The notes beneath the pieces are model-generated. The model had not been told where the DNA came from and searched no databases. It saw only the letters and a list, made by a program, of their open reading frames with translations. From Curtobacterium sp. VKM Ac-2922 (GTDB taxonomy: Bacteria; Actinomycetota; Actinomycetes; Actinomycetales; Microbacteriaceae): 64,000 nucleotides of DNA. Positions 15,330 to 23,069 of the stretch are shown here, one piece after another; positions within the stretch are counted from its first letter, which is position 1; each line of letters starts with the position of its first letter. Location: contig NZ_JALGRO010000005.1 of NCBI RefSeq assembly GCF_022815645.1, positions 1 to 64,000 of the forward strand, given 5' to 3'. The translations under genes were made by a program, and so were the position numbers.

Positions 15330-17216
15330 ATGACACCTCCACGGACACCATCCACTCCACGCAGGGCCCGGCGGCGCGTCGCCGCGGCCCTGACGACCAT
15401 CGCGACACTGTCGGGGCTCGCTGCCGGGGGCGCCCTGGCGGCGCCGACGGCCTCCGCCGCCGACCTGGGCTTCCCGTTCGACGACGACTTCTCGTCCGCT
15501 GCCGGCGGCACGCTCAACGGTGCCGCGCGCATCGTCGACGGACGGCTCCGCCTGACGGACGACGTCCGCAGCCAGGCGGGCTCGTGGTCGACCGACGACA
15601 CGTTCCCGTCCACCGCGGGGCTCGAGATCGAGTTCGACTACGCGATGTACAGCGACGTCGCCAAGACCCGGGCCGACGGACTGTTGCTCTACCTGGCTGA
15701 CGGCGCGGCAGCGCCCGGTGTCGGTGCACCAGGCGCCGGACTCGGCTACACGTGTGCGAACGCGGCGACGCAGGGGCAGGGGCCGTGCGACGACCCCGGT
15801 GTCCCCGGTGGCTTCGCCGCGGTCGCGCTCGACCGCTACGGCAACTTCTCACTCCCGATGAACGGCAGCGGACCCGGAGCGACCCCGGACGCCGTGGTGG
15901 TCCGGGGCTCGGGCAACGGCAACGACGGCTACCGCTTCGTCACCAACGCGCCCGCCCCCGGCGGCGTCGGCTCGGACGGCCGCACGCCCCGCAAGGTCCG
16001 GGTCACGCTGCTCCCCGGCGCGCAGGGCGAGCTCTTCGTGACCGTCCGACTCCAGGCCGGCGGCGCCCTGCGCACCGTGTTCGACCACGTGCCGCTGCAC
16101 GGCGCCGGCCAGGTCCCGTTGCCGGACACGCTGCGCCTCGGGTTCGCGGGGGCCACGGGGTCCTTCTCCGAGGTGCACGAGATCGACGACCTGCACGTGC
16201 GGCAGCCCACCGACCTGCGCGTCGTCCACGACATGCCACCCGTGATCGCGGGCGAGCACGTCGCGTACACGGTGACGGCGTCGAACGTCGGCATCAACGA
16301 CTCCGCGCCCAGTCCGTTGACCGTCGACGTGCCGGACGAGCTCCACGACGTCCACTGGACGTGCGAGCCCGCTGCCGCGTGCGCAGACGACTCCGGTACC
16401 GGTGACGTCGCGACCGCGCTCGACCTGCCGCGCGGCGCGTCGGCGACGATCCGGATCGAGGGGACGCTCGACCCGGCCGCCACCGGGCAGATCGACAGTC
16501 GGGCCGAGATCGCCACCGCCCCGCACCTGGCCGACACCGACGAGTCCGACAACGTCTCCGTCGCCAGCGCACCGGTCTCCGTCGCTGCCCAGCTCGGCAC
16601 CGACAAGTCCGTCACCCCGTCCACCGGCGTGCACCCGGGCGACGAGCTCGAGTACACGGTCACCGCTGCGAACCACGGGCCCGCCCTCGCCCGCCAGGTG
16701 ACGGTGGTCGACGACCTGCCGGCTCCGCTGACGTTCGTCGACAGTGACGACGACTGCACCGCCGACGGCCAGCGCGTCACGTGCCGTGCGAGCCAGGACC
16801 TCGCCCCCGGGGCCGACGCCGCCTTCCGGTTCCGGACCGTGCTCGACCCGGACTACCGCGGCGACGGTTCGGACGTGGTGAACGTCGCCACAGCCGCCTC
16901 GCCGACCGACCCGGACGGCGGCGACCCGTCGCCCGGTGTCGACATCGGTGTCGTCGACCCGCAGGGCCCGGCACCGACGGCGACGCCGACGCCGACGCCG
17001 ACCCGGCACCCGACGGCGGGACCCACCGGGGGAACGGGCGCAGCGAACCACACCGGTGCTGGGTCGGGTGGCACGGGCGGAGCGCTCGCGTACACCGGGG
17101 CCGAGGGCCTGGCCGGACTCGGCGCCGTCGGCGCAGTGCTCGCCGTCGCCGGCCTGTCCACGTGGTGGTGGCTCCGTCGCCGGACGCGCGCGGCGGACGG
17201 TGGACCGTCGGACTGA
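15330..17216 (+). CDS. Surface protein with lectin-like and DUF11 domains and LAYTG anchor
   Basis: A 628-residue exported, probably cell-wall-anchored protein. Signal peptide: RRARRRVAAALTTIATLSG followed by an Ala-rich region ending near residue 43. Residues about 45-300 resemble an L-type-lectin-like beta-sandwich (FDDDFSSAAGGTLNG, IEFDYAMYSD, GGFAAVALDRYGNFSLP). Two DUF11 modules follow, about 300-400 and 410-530 (VAYTVTASNVGINDSAPSP; LEYTVTAANHGPALARQVTV). Then comes a Thr/Pro linker (ATPTPTPT) and LAYTG plus a hydrophobic helix and WWWLRRR tail, a class E sortase-type signal (LAxTG). No sortase gene is nearby. ATG at 15330. Confidence 0.85.
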   Translation: MTPPRTPSTPRRARRRVAAALTTIATLSGLAAGGALAAPTASAADLGFPFDDDFSSAAGGTLNGAARIVDGRLRLTDDVRSQAGSWSTDDTFPSTAGLEIEFDYAMYSDVAKTRADGLLLYLADGAAAPGVGAPGAGLGYTCANAATQGQGPCDDPGVPGGFAAVALDRYGNFSLPMNGSGPGATPDAVVVRGSGNGNDGYRFVTNAPAPGGVGSDGRTPRKVRVTLLPGAQGELFVTVRLQAGGALRTVFDHVPLHGAGQVPLPDTLRLGFAGATGSFSEVHEIDDLHVRQPTDLRVVHDMPPVIAGEHVAYTVTASNVGINDSAPSPLTVDVPDELHDVHWTCEPAAACADDSGTGDVATALDLPRGASATIRIEGTLDPAATGQIDSRAEIATAPHLADTDESDNVSVASAPVSVAAQLGTDKSVTPSTGVHPGDELEYTVTAANHGPALARQVTVVDDLPAPLTFVDSDDDCTADGQRVTCRASQDLAPGADAAFRFRTVLDPDYRGDGSDVVNVATAASPTDPDGGDPSPGVDIGVVDPQGPAPTATPTPTPTRHPTAGPTGGTGAANHTGAGSGGTGGALAYTGAEGLAGLGAVGAVLAVAGLSTWWWLRRRTRAADGGPSD

Positions 17217-17224
17217 GGCCGCAG

Positions 17225-17281
17225 GGTGCTCCGGCCCGGGCGCACGGACCGCGGTCCGCTGCGGCCCAGGTCGGAGCATCC
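17225..17281 (+). terminator. Hairpin after the surface-protein gene
   Basis: GGTGCTCCG at the left pairs imperfectly with CGGAGCATCC at the right, with an inner GGACCGCGGTCC palindrome (17246-17257). Confidence 0.5.
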
Positions 17282-17337
17282 TCAGCCCCGGGGGCCTTCG
17301 GGCGTCCGTGCACGGAGAGGGCACATGCGCGGCGGCG

Positions 17338-17357
17338 GTAGGATCGTTCCTACGATC
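17338..17357 (+). promoter_or_regulatory. Overlapping inverted repeats, possible operator
   Basis: GTAGGA-TCGT-TCCTAC (17338-17353) overlaps GATCGT-TCCT-ACGATC (17342-17357). TAGGAT within it could be a -10 box. The segment is 22-41 bases before the GTG of the membrane-protein gene at 17379. Confidence 0.4.
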
Positions 17358-17378
17358 CGCATGCCCGAAAGAGGTCTC

Positions 17379-18020
17379 GTGTCCGACTCCGTCGCCGACG
17401 CACACCAGCGCGCGCGGTACTGGCCGATCCCCGTCCTCCGGGCCGTCCCGGCCGCCGTCATCGCGCTCGTCATCACCTTCTCCTCGAACCACGCCGCCGG
17501 CTACGGCCTGCTGTTGTTCGGGGTCTTCGCCGTGGTCGAGGGCGCGGTCCTCGGCATCGGCAGCGCGGCCCGACTGCGTGACGACCAGCGCTCCCGCCGC
17601 ACCGCACTGGCGCAGTCCGTCATCACGGTGGTGTCGGGCATCGTCGCCATCGCGGCCAACGGGTTCGGGCTCACGGCCTTCATCGCCGTGGTCGTCGTGT
17701 TCGCCGTCCTGACCGGGGCGCTCGAACTCACGCAGGGCCTCCGGTCCCGCGGGCGTTCGCCGTTCGCCCGCGACTGGATGACCATCGGCGGACTCACCCT
17801 GCTGCTGGCGATCGCCTTCCTGGTGACACCGCCCGACTACTCGCAGCAGCTCGGCGGCATCGAGAAGGTGCCCGGCACACTCGACGCCTCGGTCGTCCTG
17901 GTCGGTCTGCTGGGCGCCTACCTCGCCATCGCGGCGGTCTTCCACGTGATCGCCGGCCTCTCGCACAAGTGGGGGACGGTCGCTCCGGCGGCGTCCCCGG
18001 ACGGAGCACCACACGCATGA
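17379..18020 (+). CDS. Membrane protein (HdeD/DUF308-like)
   Basis: A 213-residue integral membrane protein with about six or seven hydrophobic helices, starting at GTG after AAAGAGG. Its layout (PIPVLRAVPAAVIALVITF, AAGYGLLLFGVFAVVEGAVL, FIAVVVVFAVLTGALELTQG) resembles the HdeD/DUF308 family, whose members have paired helices and an acid- or stress-related role in enterobacteria. The assignment is by pattern only. The next gene overlaps its stop by 4 bases (ATGA), so the two are co-translated. Possible operator at 17338-17357. Confidence 0.7.
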   Translation: MSDSVADAHQRARYWPIPVLRAVPAAVIALVITFSSNHAAGYGLLLFGVFAVVEGAVLGIGSAARLRDDQRSRRTALAQSVITVVSGIVAIAANGFGLTAFIAVVVVFAVLTGALELTQGLRSRGRSPFARDWMTIGGLTLLLAIAFLVTPPDYSQQLGGIEKVPGTLDASVVLVGLLGAYLAIAAVFHVIAGLSHKWGTVAPAASPDGAPHA

Positions 18021-18280
18021 CCACCCCCAGCCGTCGTGACCGTCTGCGCCCGGTCGAGCTCCTCGGGATCTCCGCGATCGTCGCGGTGTTCGTCGGGCTC
18101 GTCGTGCTGTTCTCCACGCGCGAGGTCACGCTCGCGCTGATCTTCCTCGGCGTCGCGTTCATCGTCGTGGTCGTCGTGCTGGCCATGCTGCAGCTCGCCT
18201 CGACGAGCGACCAGGACGACAACGACATGCTCGGCGGCCACAAGACCCCGGGCGAGGGAGACACCGACGGCTTCCACTGA
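18017..18280 (+). CDS. Small two-helix membrane protein
   Basis: An 87-residue protein starting in an ATGA overlap with the preceding gene. Two hydrophobic segments (LLGISAIVAVFVGLVVLF near residue 15 and LALIFLGVAFIVVVVVLAML near 38) are followed by an acidic cytoplasmic or extracellular tail (SDQDDNDMLGG). I do not recognise the family. It probably works with the upstream membrane protein. Confidence 0.75.
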   Translation: MTTPSRRDRLRPVELLGISAIVAVFVGLVVLFSTREVTLALIFLGVAFIVVVVVLAMLQLASTSDQDDNDMLGGHKTPGEGDTDGFH

Positions 18281-18359
18281 CGTCCGCCGCCCGCTGCCGG
18301 GCGCCCCGGAACTGCCGAGCAGGTACCGCCACCGGTACCTGATCCTCGCGGTCTGCTGC

Positions 18360-19724
18360 ATGAGCCTGTTCATCGTCTCGATGGACGCCACCGTGGTGAA
18401 CGTCGCCCTGCCGTCGATCGGCCGCGAGCTGCACAGCACCATCTCCGGCCTGCAGTGGACCATCGACGCCTACACGCTCGTCCTGGCCAGCCTGCTCATG
18501 CTGTCCGGGTCCACCGCTGACCGGATCGGCCGTCGCCGGACCTTCCAGATCGGCCTGACGCTGTTCTCGATCGGGTCGCTGCTGTGCTCCGTTGCGCCGA
18601 GCGTCGGCTGGCTCGTGGTGTTCCGCATGGTGCAGGCCGTCGGCGGCTCGATGATGAACCCCGTTGCGATGTCCATCATCACGGCGACGTTCGACGACGC
18701 GAAGGAACGCGCCAAGGCGGTCGGCGTGTGGGGTGCGGTGGTCGGCGTCTCGATGGGGGTCGGCCCGCTCGTCGGCGGCGCGTTGACCGACGCCGTCGGC
18801 TGGCGTGCGATCTTCTGGATCAACGTGCCGATCGGCATCGTGGCGATCGTCCTGACGTTCCTGTTCGTCCCGGAGTCCCGCGCGCCGAAGCCCCGGCGTC
18901 TCGACCCGCTCGGGCAGGGCATCGTCCTCGTCCTGCTGGCCACCCTGGTCGGCGGGCTGATCGAGGGGCCCCGACTCGGCTGGGCCTCGGTCGGCACCCT
19001 CGGGCTGTTCGTCGTCGCGGCGGTAGCGCTCGTGTCGCTCGTCATCGTCGAACGGCGGCGGCCGGAACCCCTGATCGACGTCCGCTTCTTCGCCAGCATC
19101 CCGTTCTCGTCCGCCGTCGTCACCGCGGTCGTGGCGTTCGGGGCGAACGGTGCGTTCCTGTTCCTCAACGCCCTGTACCTGCAAGAGGTGCGCGGCATGA
19201 CCCCGTTCCAGGCCGGGCTCTGGACGCTGCCCGCAGCACTGGCGACCATGCTCGTCTCGCCGCTGTCCGGCCGGCTCGTGGCGTCCGTCGGCACGCGGGT
19301 GCCGCTCGTCCTGGCCGGCATCGGGATCCTCGGCGCCGGGCTGGTCCTGACGACGATCGACGCGCACACGCCGATGCTCGTGCTGGTGGCCGCGTTCGTG
19401 CTGTTCGGCTTCGGGTTCGGCATGGTGAACGCCCCGATCACGAACACCGCGGTGTCGGGCATGCCCCGCGCGCAGGCCGGGTCGGCAGCCGCCGTGGCGT
19501 CGACGAGTCGGCAGACCGGGGTGTCGCTCGGTGTGGCGCTGGCCGGCACCGTCACCGGGGCCAGCGCCGTCGCCAGCGTCGGTGCGGACTTCGCCGTGGC
19601 CACACACGCGATGTGGTGGATCGTCGTCGGCATCGGTGCTGCCATCACGGTCGTCGGGTTCGTGTCGTCCTCGGCCGCAGCACGTCGGTCGGTCGAACGG
19701 GTGGCACCGCTGCTCGACGCCTGA
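18360..19724 (+). CDS. MFS drug/proton antiporter (DHA2 type)
   Basis: A multidrug-type exporter of the major facilitator superfamily; 454 residues from the ATG at 18360, about 13-14 helices. Typical DHA2 marks: SMDATVVNVALPSIGREL, WTIDAYTLVLASLLML, DRIGRRRTF (loop 2-3), and GVSMGVGPLVGGALTDAVGW (motif C, antiporter). The ATG lies inside the first membrane helix: in-frame codons upstream read RYRHRYLILAVCC and no stop occurs back to 18141, yet no ATG, GTG or TTG is found there. A CTG at 18312 is the nearest candidate. The true start is therefore unsettled. Confidence 0.88.
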   Translation: MSLFIVSMDATVVNVALPSIGRELHSTISGLQWTIDAYTLVLASLLMLSGSTADRIGRRRTFQIGLTLFSIGSLLCSVAPSVGWLVVFRMVQAVGGSMMNPVAMSIITATFDDAKERAKAVGVWGAVVGVSMGVGPLVGGALTDAVGWRAIFWINVPIGIVAIVLTFLFVPESRAPKPRRLDPLGQGIVLVLLATLVGGLIEGPRLGWASVGTLGLFVVAAVALVSLVIVERRRPEPLIDVRFFASIPFSSAVVTAVVAFGANGAFLFLNALYLQEVRGMTPFQAGLWTLPAALATMLVSPLSGRLVASVGTRVPLVLAGIGILGAGLVLTTIDAHTPMLVLVAAFVLFGFGFGMVNAPITNTAVSGMPRAQAGSAAAVASTSRQTGVSLGVALAGTVTGASAVASVGADFAVATHAMWWIVVGIGAAITVVGFVSSSAAARRSVERVAPLLDA

Positions 19725-19750
19725 GCAAGCGCGGGCACACACGGCCCGCC

Positions 19751-19810
19751 GCCAGCCGGCCGACGAGTGCGCCAGCGGACCGGCGAGCACGCCAGCGGCC
19801 CGGCGAGCGC
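19751..19810. repeat. Three 20-bp tandem repeats
   Basis: GCCAGCCGGCCGACGAGTGC (19751-19770), GCCAGCGGACCGGCGAGCAC (19771-19790) and GCCAGCGGCCCGGCGAGCGC (19791-19810). They fill the gap between the convergent MFS and LysR genes. Confidence 0.85.
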
Positions 19811-19839
19811 GCGCTGGCCGGCAAGCCCCGGCCTCGCCG

Positions 19840-20715
19840 TCAGCGCCGCGCGGCCACGATGTCGCGCGCCAGGGCCCGGACCGCCCGGGTCGGCTCGACG
19901 TCCCCCCGCATCGCCAGCCCGATGCGCAGGGGTTCCACGTGGTCCGACAGCTCGATCGCGACCCCGTCGTGCGCCACCCCCGCGTCGGGTACCACCCCCA
20001 CCCCGAGCCCCGCGGCCGCGAACCGCACCACCGCGGGCATGTCGTTCATCTCCGCGACGATGCGCCGGCGGATCCCGAGCCGCTCGCACGCCTGGTCGAG
20101 GATCAGCCGGTTGCCGAAGCCGTGCGCGGTGTCGATGAACGACTCGTCGGCCAGCTCACGGAGCGACACCGTGGTCCGGCCGGCCAGCGGGTGGTCCGCC
20201 GCCAGGAACACCCGGAACGGCATCTCGCGCAGCGGCTCCACCACGATGCCCGACGGCACGACCCGCAGCCCCGAGTACGCCAGGTCGAGCCGCCCGGACA
20301 CCAGGTCCTGCACCAGCCCGGTCGTGCCGGACGGCGAGGTCATCAGCTCGACCGTCACCAGGGGGTAGCGCTCGCGGAAGGCCCGCAGCACCCCGGTCAG
20401 GTCGACGACGTCCATGCTGGTGAAGATCCCGAGCCGGACCCGTCCGCGAAGGTCGGCATCGTCCGAGGTCGCCAGGTCGCGCATCCGGTCGAGCGACGCC
20501 AGCACGGCTCGTGCGTGCGGCAGCAGGTCCTTGCCCGCGGAGGTCAGGACCAGTTGCCGCCCGGTCCGGTCGAACAGCCGCACGCCGAACGAGCGCTCCA
20601 GGCTCGCGAGCCCCGCGGACACGGTCGACTGCGCTGCCCACAGCCGTTCGGCTGCGCGGGTGACGCTGCCCTCGGCGGCGACGGCGACGAACTGTTCGAG
20701 CAGACGGGTCTCCAT
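19840..20715 (-). CDS. LysR-family regulator
   Basis: A 291-residue transcription factor. The winged helix-turn-helix is residues 2-60: LLEQFVAVAAEGSVTRAAER and QSTVSAGLASLERSFGVRLF. The effector domain follows (LRGRVRLGIFTSM near 88). It is divergent from the MFS gene at 20798 with 82 bases between, containing a perfect CATCGA-N5-TCGATG repeat with the T-N11-A layout that LysR proteins bind. It probably controls that exporter and itself. ATG at 20713-20715; earlier in-frame ATGs would run into the operator. Confidence 0.92.
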   Translation of the reverse strand: METRLLEQFVAVAAEGSVTRAAERLWAAQSTVSAGLASLERSFGVRLFDRTGRQLVLTSAGKDLLPHARAVLASLDRMRDLATSDDADLRGRVRLGIFTSMDVVDLTGVLRAFRERYPLVTVELMTSPSGTTGLVQDLVSGRLDLAYSGLRVVPSGIVVEPLREMPFRVFLAADHPLAGRTTVSLRELADESFIDTAHGFGNRLILDQACERLGIRRRIVAEMNDMPAVVRFAAAGLGVGVVPDAGVAHDGVAIELSDHVEPLRIGLAMRGDVEPTRAVRALARDIVAARR

Positions 20716-20723
20716 GCCGACAT

Positions 20724-20740
20724 CATCGACCGGATCGATG
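20724..20740. promoter_or_regulatory. LysR-type operator
   Basis: CATCGA-CCGGA-TCGATG, a perfect 6-bp inverted repeat with 5-base spacer, 9 bases upstream of the LysR start and 58 before the MFS start. Confidence 0.65.
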
Positions 20741-20760
20741 GTGCGCATCAAGCACATCCG

Positions 20761-20791
20761 TTGGACTCGATCCGTCGGGTGGAGCGATCAT
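20761..20791 (+). promoter_or_regulatory. Candidate promoter of the MFS gene
   Basis: TTGGAC at 20761-20766, a 19-base spacer and GATCAT at 20786-20791, 6 nt before the ATG. A leaderless mRNA is suggested. Confidence 0.4.
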
Positions 20792-20797
20792 CGGGAC

Positions 20798-22069
20798 ATG
20801 TCCTCGACCACCGCGACCACAGCCTCCCGTTCCGCCACGACCGGCGACACCGTCGCCGAGGCCCCGCGCGGCCGCCGCGCGCACACGCGGCGTCGCCACG
20901 ACGTCGGCTTCTGGGCGGTCGCGTTCGCGTTCCTGGCGGTGATGGCGTTCGCCACCGTCCCCGCGCCGCTGTACGTCATCTACCAGGCGCGCGACGGGTT
21001 CCCGACCTTCACGACGACGATCGTCTTCGCGGCGTACGGCGTCGGCGTCGTCGGGTCGCTCTGGCTCGCCGGACACCTGAGCGACGTGCACGGTCGCAAG
21101 CCGCTCATCCTGGTGTCCATCGCGCTCGAGCTCGTCGCCGCGGTGCTGTTCCTGGTGTGGAACGACGTCAGCGGGCTCATCGTCGCTCGCCTGGTCACCG
21201 GGCTGGGCATCGGGACGCTCACCGCCACGGCGACCGCGCACCTCGGCGAGCTCCGGGTGCGGGCAACGGGTGACGAGGGGTCCGCGAAGGGTGCGAGCGT
21301 CGCCGCGGGCGTCGTGAACCTGGGTGGCCTGTCGCTCGGCGCCCTGGTCGGCGGGGCGCTGGCCGAGTTCGTCGGACAGCCCCTGCTCGTGCCGTACGCC
21401 GTGTTCGTGGTCGCGCTCGTCGTCGCCTTCGTGGTCGTCCTGGTCGCACCCGAGACGGTGGGCCGCCCCCAGCAGCGTGTGCCGTACCGGCCGCAGCGCA
21501 TCCAGGCGCCGGCCGGCAAGTCCGCCGCGTTCTGGGCTGCCGGCACCGGAGCGTTCGCCGCGCTGGCGGTGCAGGGCCTGTTCACCTCGGTCGCGCCGAC
21601 GTTCCTCGGCACCACCTTCCACGTCACCGACCGCCTGGCAGCCGGCGCGACGACGTTCGGGGTGTTCGCCGCGAGTGCGCTGTCCCAGGTCGTCTTCGCG
21701 CGCCTTGCGCAACGCACGCAGATCCGCCTGGGCATGGTCCTGCTCGTCGGGGGCCTCGCTGTCCTGGCCGTCTCCGCCGTCGTGCTGCAGGTCGCGGGCT
21801 TCATCGGCGGCGGTGTCGTCGCCGGTGCCGGTGTGGGGCTGCTGTTCCGCGCGAGCATCGGCAGCGCGGGCGCCCTCGCCGAACCCGACCAGCGTGGTGG
21901 GGTGCTCGCCGCGGTGTTCCTCATCGCGTACGCCGGGCTGACGGTGCCCGTGGTCGCGGTCGGTGCAGCGCTCCTGGTGCTCCCGACGCTCCCCGTCCTG
22001 ATGGGGTACGTGGTGCTCGTCTCCGTGCTGGCCGTCGTCGCCGGGACCCGACTGGCCGCACGCGCCTGA
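20798..22069 (+). CDS. MFS transporter
   Basis: A 423-residue, 12-helix major facilitator. After an Ala/Thr/Arg-rich N-terminus (about 35 residues) helix 1 is WAVAFAFLAVMAFATVPAPL; the loop 2-3 signature is GHLSDVHGRKPLIL; RLVTGLGIGTLTATATAHL marks helix 4. The substrate is unknown, with sugar, drug or metabolite efflux all possible. It is divergent from a LysR gene with a LysR-type palindrome between them, so effector-dependent induction is likely. A hairpin follows at 22081-22111. Confidence 0.9.
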   Translation: MSSTTATTASRSATTGDTVAEAPRGRRAHTRRRHDVGFWAVAFAFLAVMAFATVPAPLYVIYQARDGFPTFTTTIVFAAYGVGVVGSLWLAGHLSDVHGRKPLILVSIALELVAAVLFLVWNDVSGLIVARLVTGLGIGTLTATATAHLGELRVRATGDEGSAKGASVAAGVVNLGGLSLGALVGGALAEFVGQPLLVPYAVFVVALVVAFVVVLVAPETVGRPQQRVPYRPQRIQAPAGKSAAFWAAGTGAFAALAVQGLFTSVAPTFLGTTFHVTDRLAAGATTFGVFAASALSQVVFARLAQRTQIRLGMVLLVGGLAVLAVSAVVLQVAGFIGGGVVAGAGVGLLFRASIGSAGALAEPDQRGGVLAAVFLIAYAGLTVPVVAVGAALLVLPTLPVLMGYVVLVSVLAVVAGTRLAARA

Positions 22070-22080
22070 CGCGGGCAGGG

Positions 22081-22111
22081 CCTCCCGGTCGGTCACCGAG
22101 CCGACGGGAGG
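22081..22111 (+). terminator. Hairpin after the MFS gene
   Basis: CCTCCCGGTCGG pairs with CCGACGGGAGG across a short loop. It carries the GACGGGAGG word of the palindrome family. Confidence 0.65.
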
Positions 22112-22139
22112 CTCCGCTCACCTCCGGCATACTGGCCGC

Positions 22140-22739
22140 ATGCCGACCCGCCGCAACCGTTCCGTCCTGACCGGGCTCGCCGCGCTGGTCGCCGCCGGGC
22201 TGGTGGCCGGCGGGTTCGCGCTGACCGCACGCCAGGGCACCGACGACCCGGTGCTCGCAGGCCCGACTGCGTCGTCGGTGCCGACGGCCGAGGCCACGGC
22301 GGACGGCGTCGTCGTGCTCGAGCGGCAGGGACCGGACCTGCCGGGCAGCGGCGTCCTCGATCGCTGCGACTCGAGCAGCCGGGCGGACGTCGCGCGCTAC
22401 GACACCGCGGCACTCGGCGACGTCGTGTTGCAGTGCGGCACGAGCAGCCAGGGCTACGAGCACATCCGCGTGCGCCACACCGGTGACTGGCGGCAGGTCG
22501 TCGGCGGGCGAGGCGGCCGCGACTGGGACGACGCGATGCTGACCGCCGTGCAGACCGCGCTGACGACCCCGCGCTCGGGCTTCCCGCGCGACGCCGGCGA
22601 CGGCAAGGTCTGCTACGCCGCGGCAATGCGGTTCGACGACGATGCGGCTCCCTCGCCGGACGCCTTCGTCAAGGTCATCGTGTCGAGGACCACCGACCGC
22701 GTGATCACCGCCTACCCCACGCGCACCGACGACTGCTGA
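22140..22739 (+). CDS. Secreted protein of unknown function, possible BECR-type nuclease fold
   Basis: A 199-residue exported protein. An N-terminal RRNRSVLTGLAALVAAGLVA segment is a signal peptide or anchor, followed by an Ala/Thr/Pro-rich spacer to about residue 60. The C-terminal domain has GYEHIRVRHTGDWRQVV near 107 and ends VIVSRTTDRVITAYPTRTDD. An EHI..RH pair early and a strand ending in ITAYP late is the layout of BECR-fold RNases (EndoU/barnase-like bacterial toxins); this is a pattern-based guess. Four Cys could form disulfides. CATACT lies 6 nt before the ATG. No immunity gene is evident. Confidence 0.7.
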   Translation: MPTRRNRSVLTGLAALVAAGLVAGGFALTARQGTDDPVLAGPTASSVPTAEATADGVVVLERQGPDLPGSGVLDRCDSSSRADVARYDTAALGDVVLQCGTSSQGYEHIRVRHTGDWRQVVGGRGGRDWDDAMLTAVQTALTTPRSGFPRDAGDGKVCYAAAMRFDDDAAPSPDAFVKVIVSRTTDRVITAYPTRTDDC

Positions 22740-22766
22740 CGCCGGGCGCGGGTGTGCGCGGACTCG

Positions 22767-23042
22767 GTACGACAAGTCCGATGTCGTACGACGACGTCGA
22801 TGTCGCGCGGGTGGCGTGGGGCTTGTTGGGTGACGCCTGACGCCGTGCGACGAGTCCGATGTCGTACGACGTCGGTGGTGTCGTTCGGGTGCCGCCGGGC
22901 CGCTCGTGCGACGAGTCCGATGTCGTGCGACAGCGTCGGTGTCGCGGGGGTGGCGGGGACCGGGTGAGCTGCGGCACGGTGCCGGGCGTGCGACAACGCC
23001 GATGTCGTGCGACAACGTCGATGTCGCGCGGGTTGCCGGGGC
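22767..23042. repeat. Four-unit imperfect repeat cluster
   Basis: The 26-base core GTRCGACRA-SKCCGATGTCGTRCGAC starts at 22767, 22845, 22906 and 22988, each followed by a diverged GTCGATGTCGCGCGGGTGGC-like tail. Spacing is uneven (78, 61, 82). The first core is a perfect hairpin (GTACGACA-N7-TGTCGTAC), and the others are near-perfect. The cluster fills the 330 bases between two convergent genes. I see no coding sequence there. Confidence 0.8.
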
Positions 23043-23052
23043 CCGTGGCCCA

Positions 23053-23063
23053 CCCCCCCCCCC
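23053..23063. repeat. Homopolymeric C tract
   Basis: About eleven consecutive C residues, ending a few bases from the stop codon of the CDF gene. The exact length may vary or be a sequencing uncertainty. Confidence 0.7.
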
Positions 23064-23069
23064 GCAGCC

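Noticed and set aside
22767..23042. CRISPR-like array
   Set aside because: Only four units, unequal spacing, spacers that are themselves related and repeats that are diverged; no cas genes.
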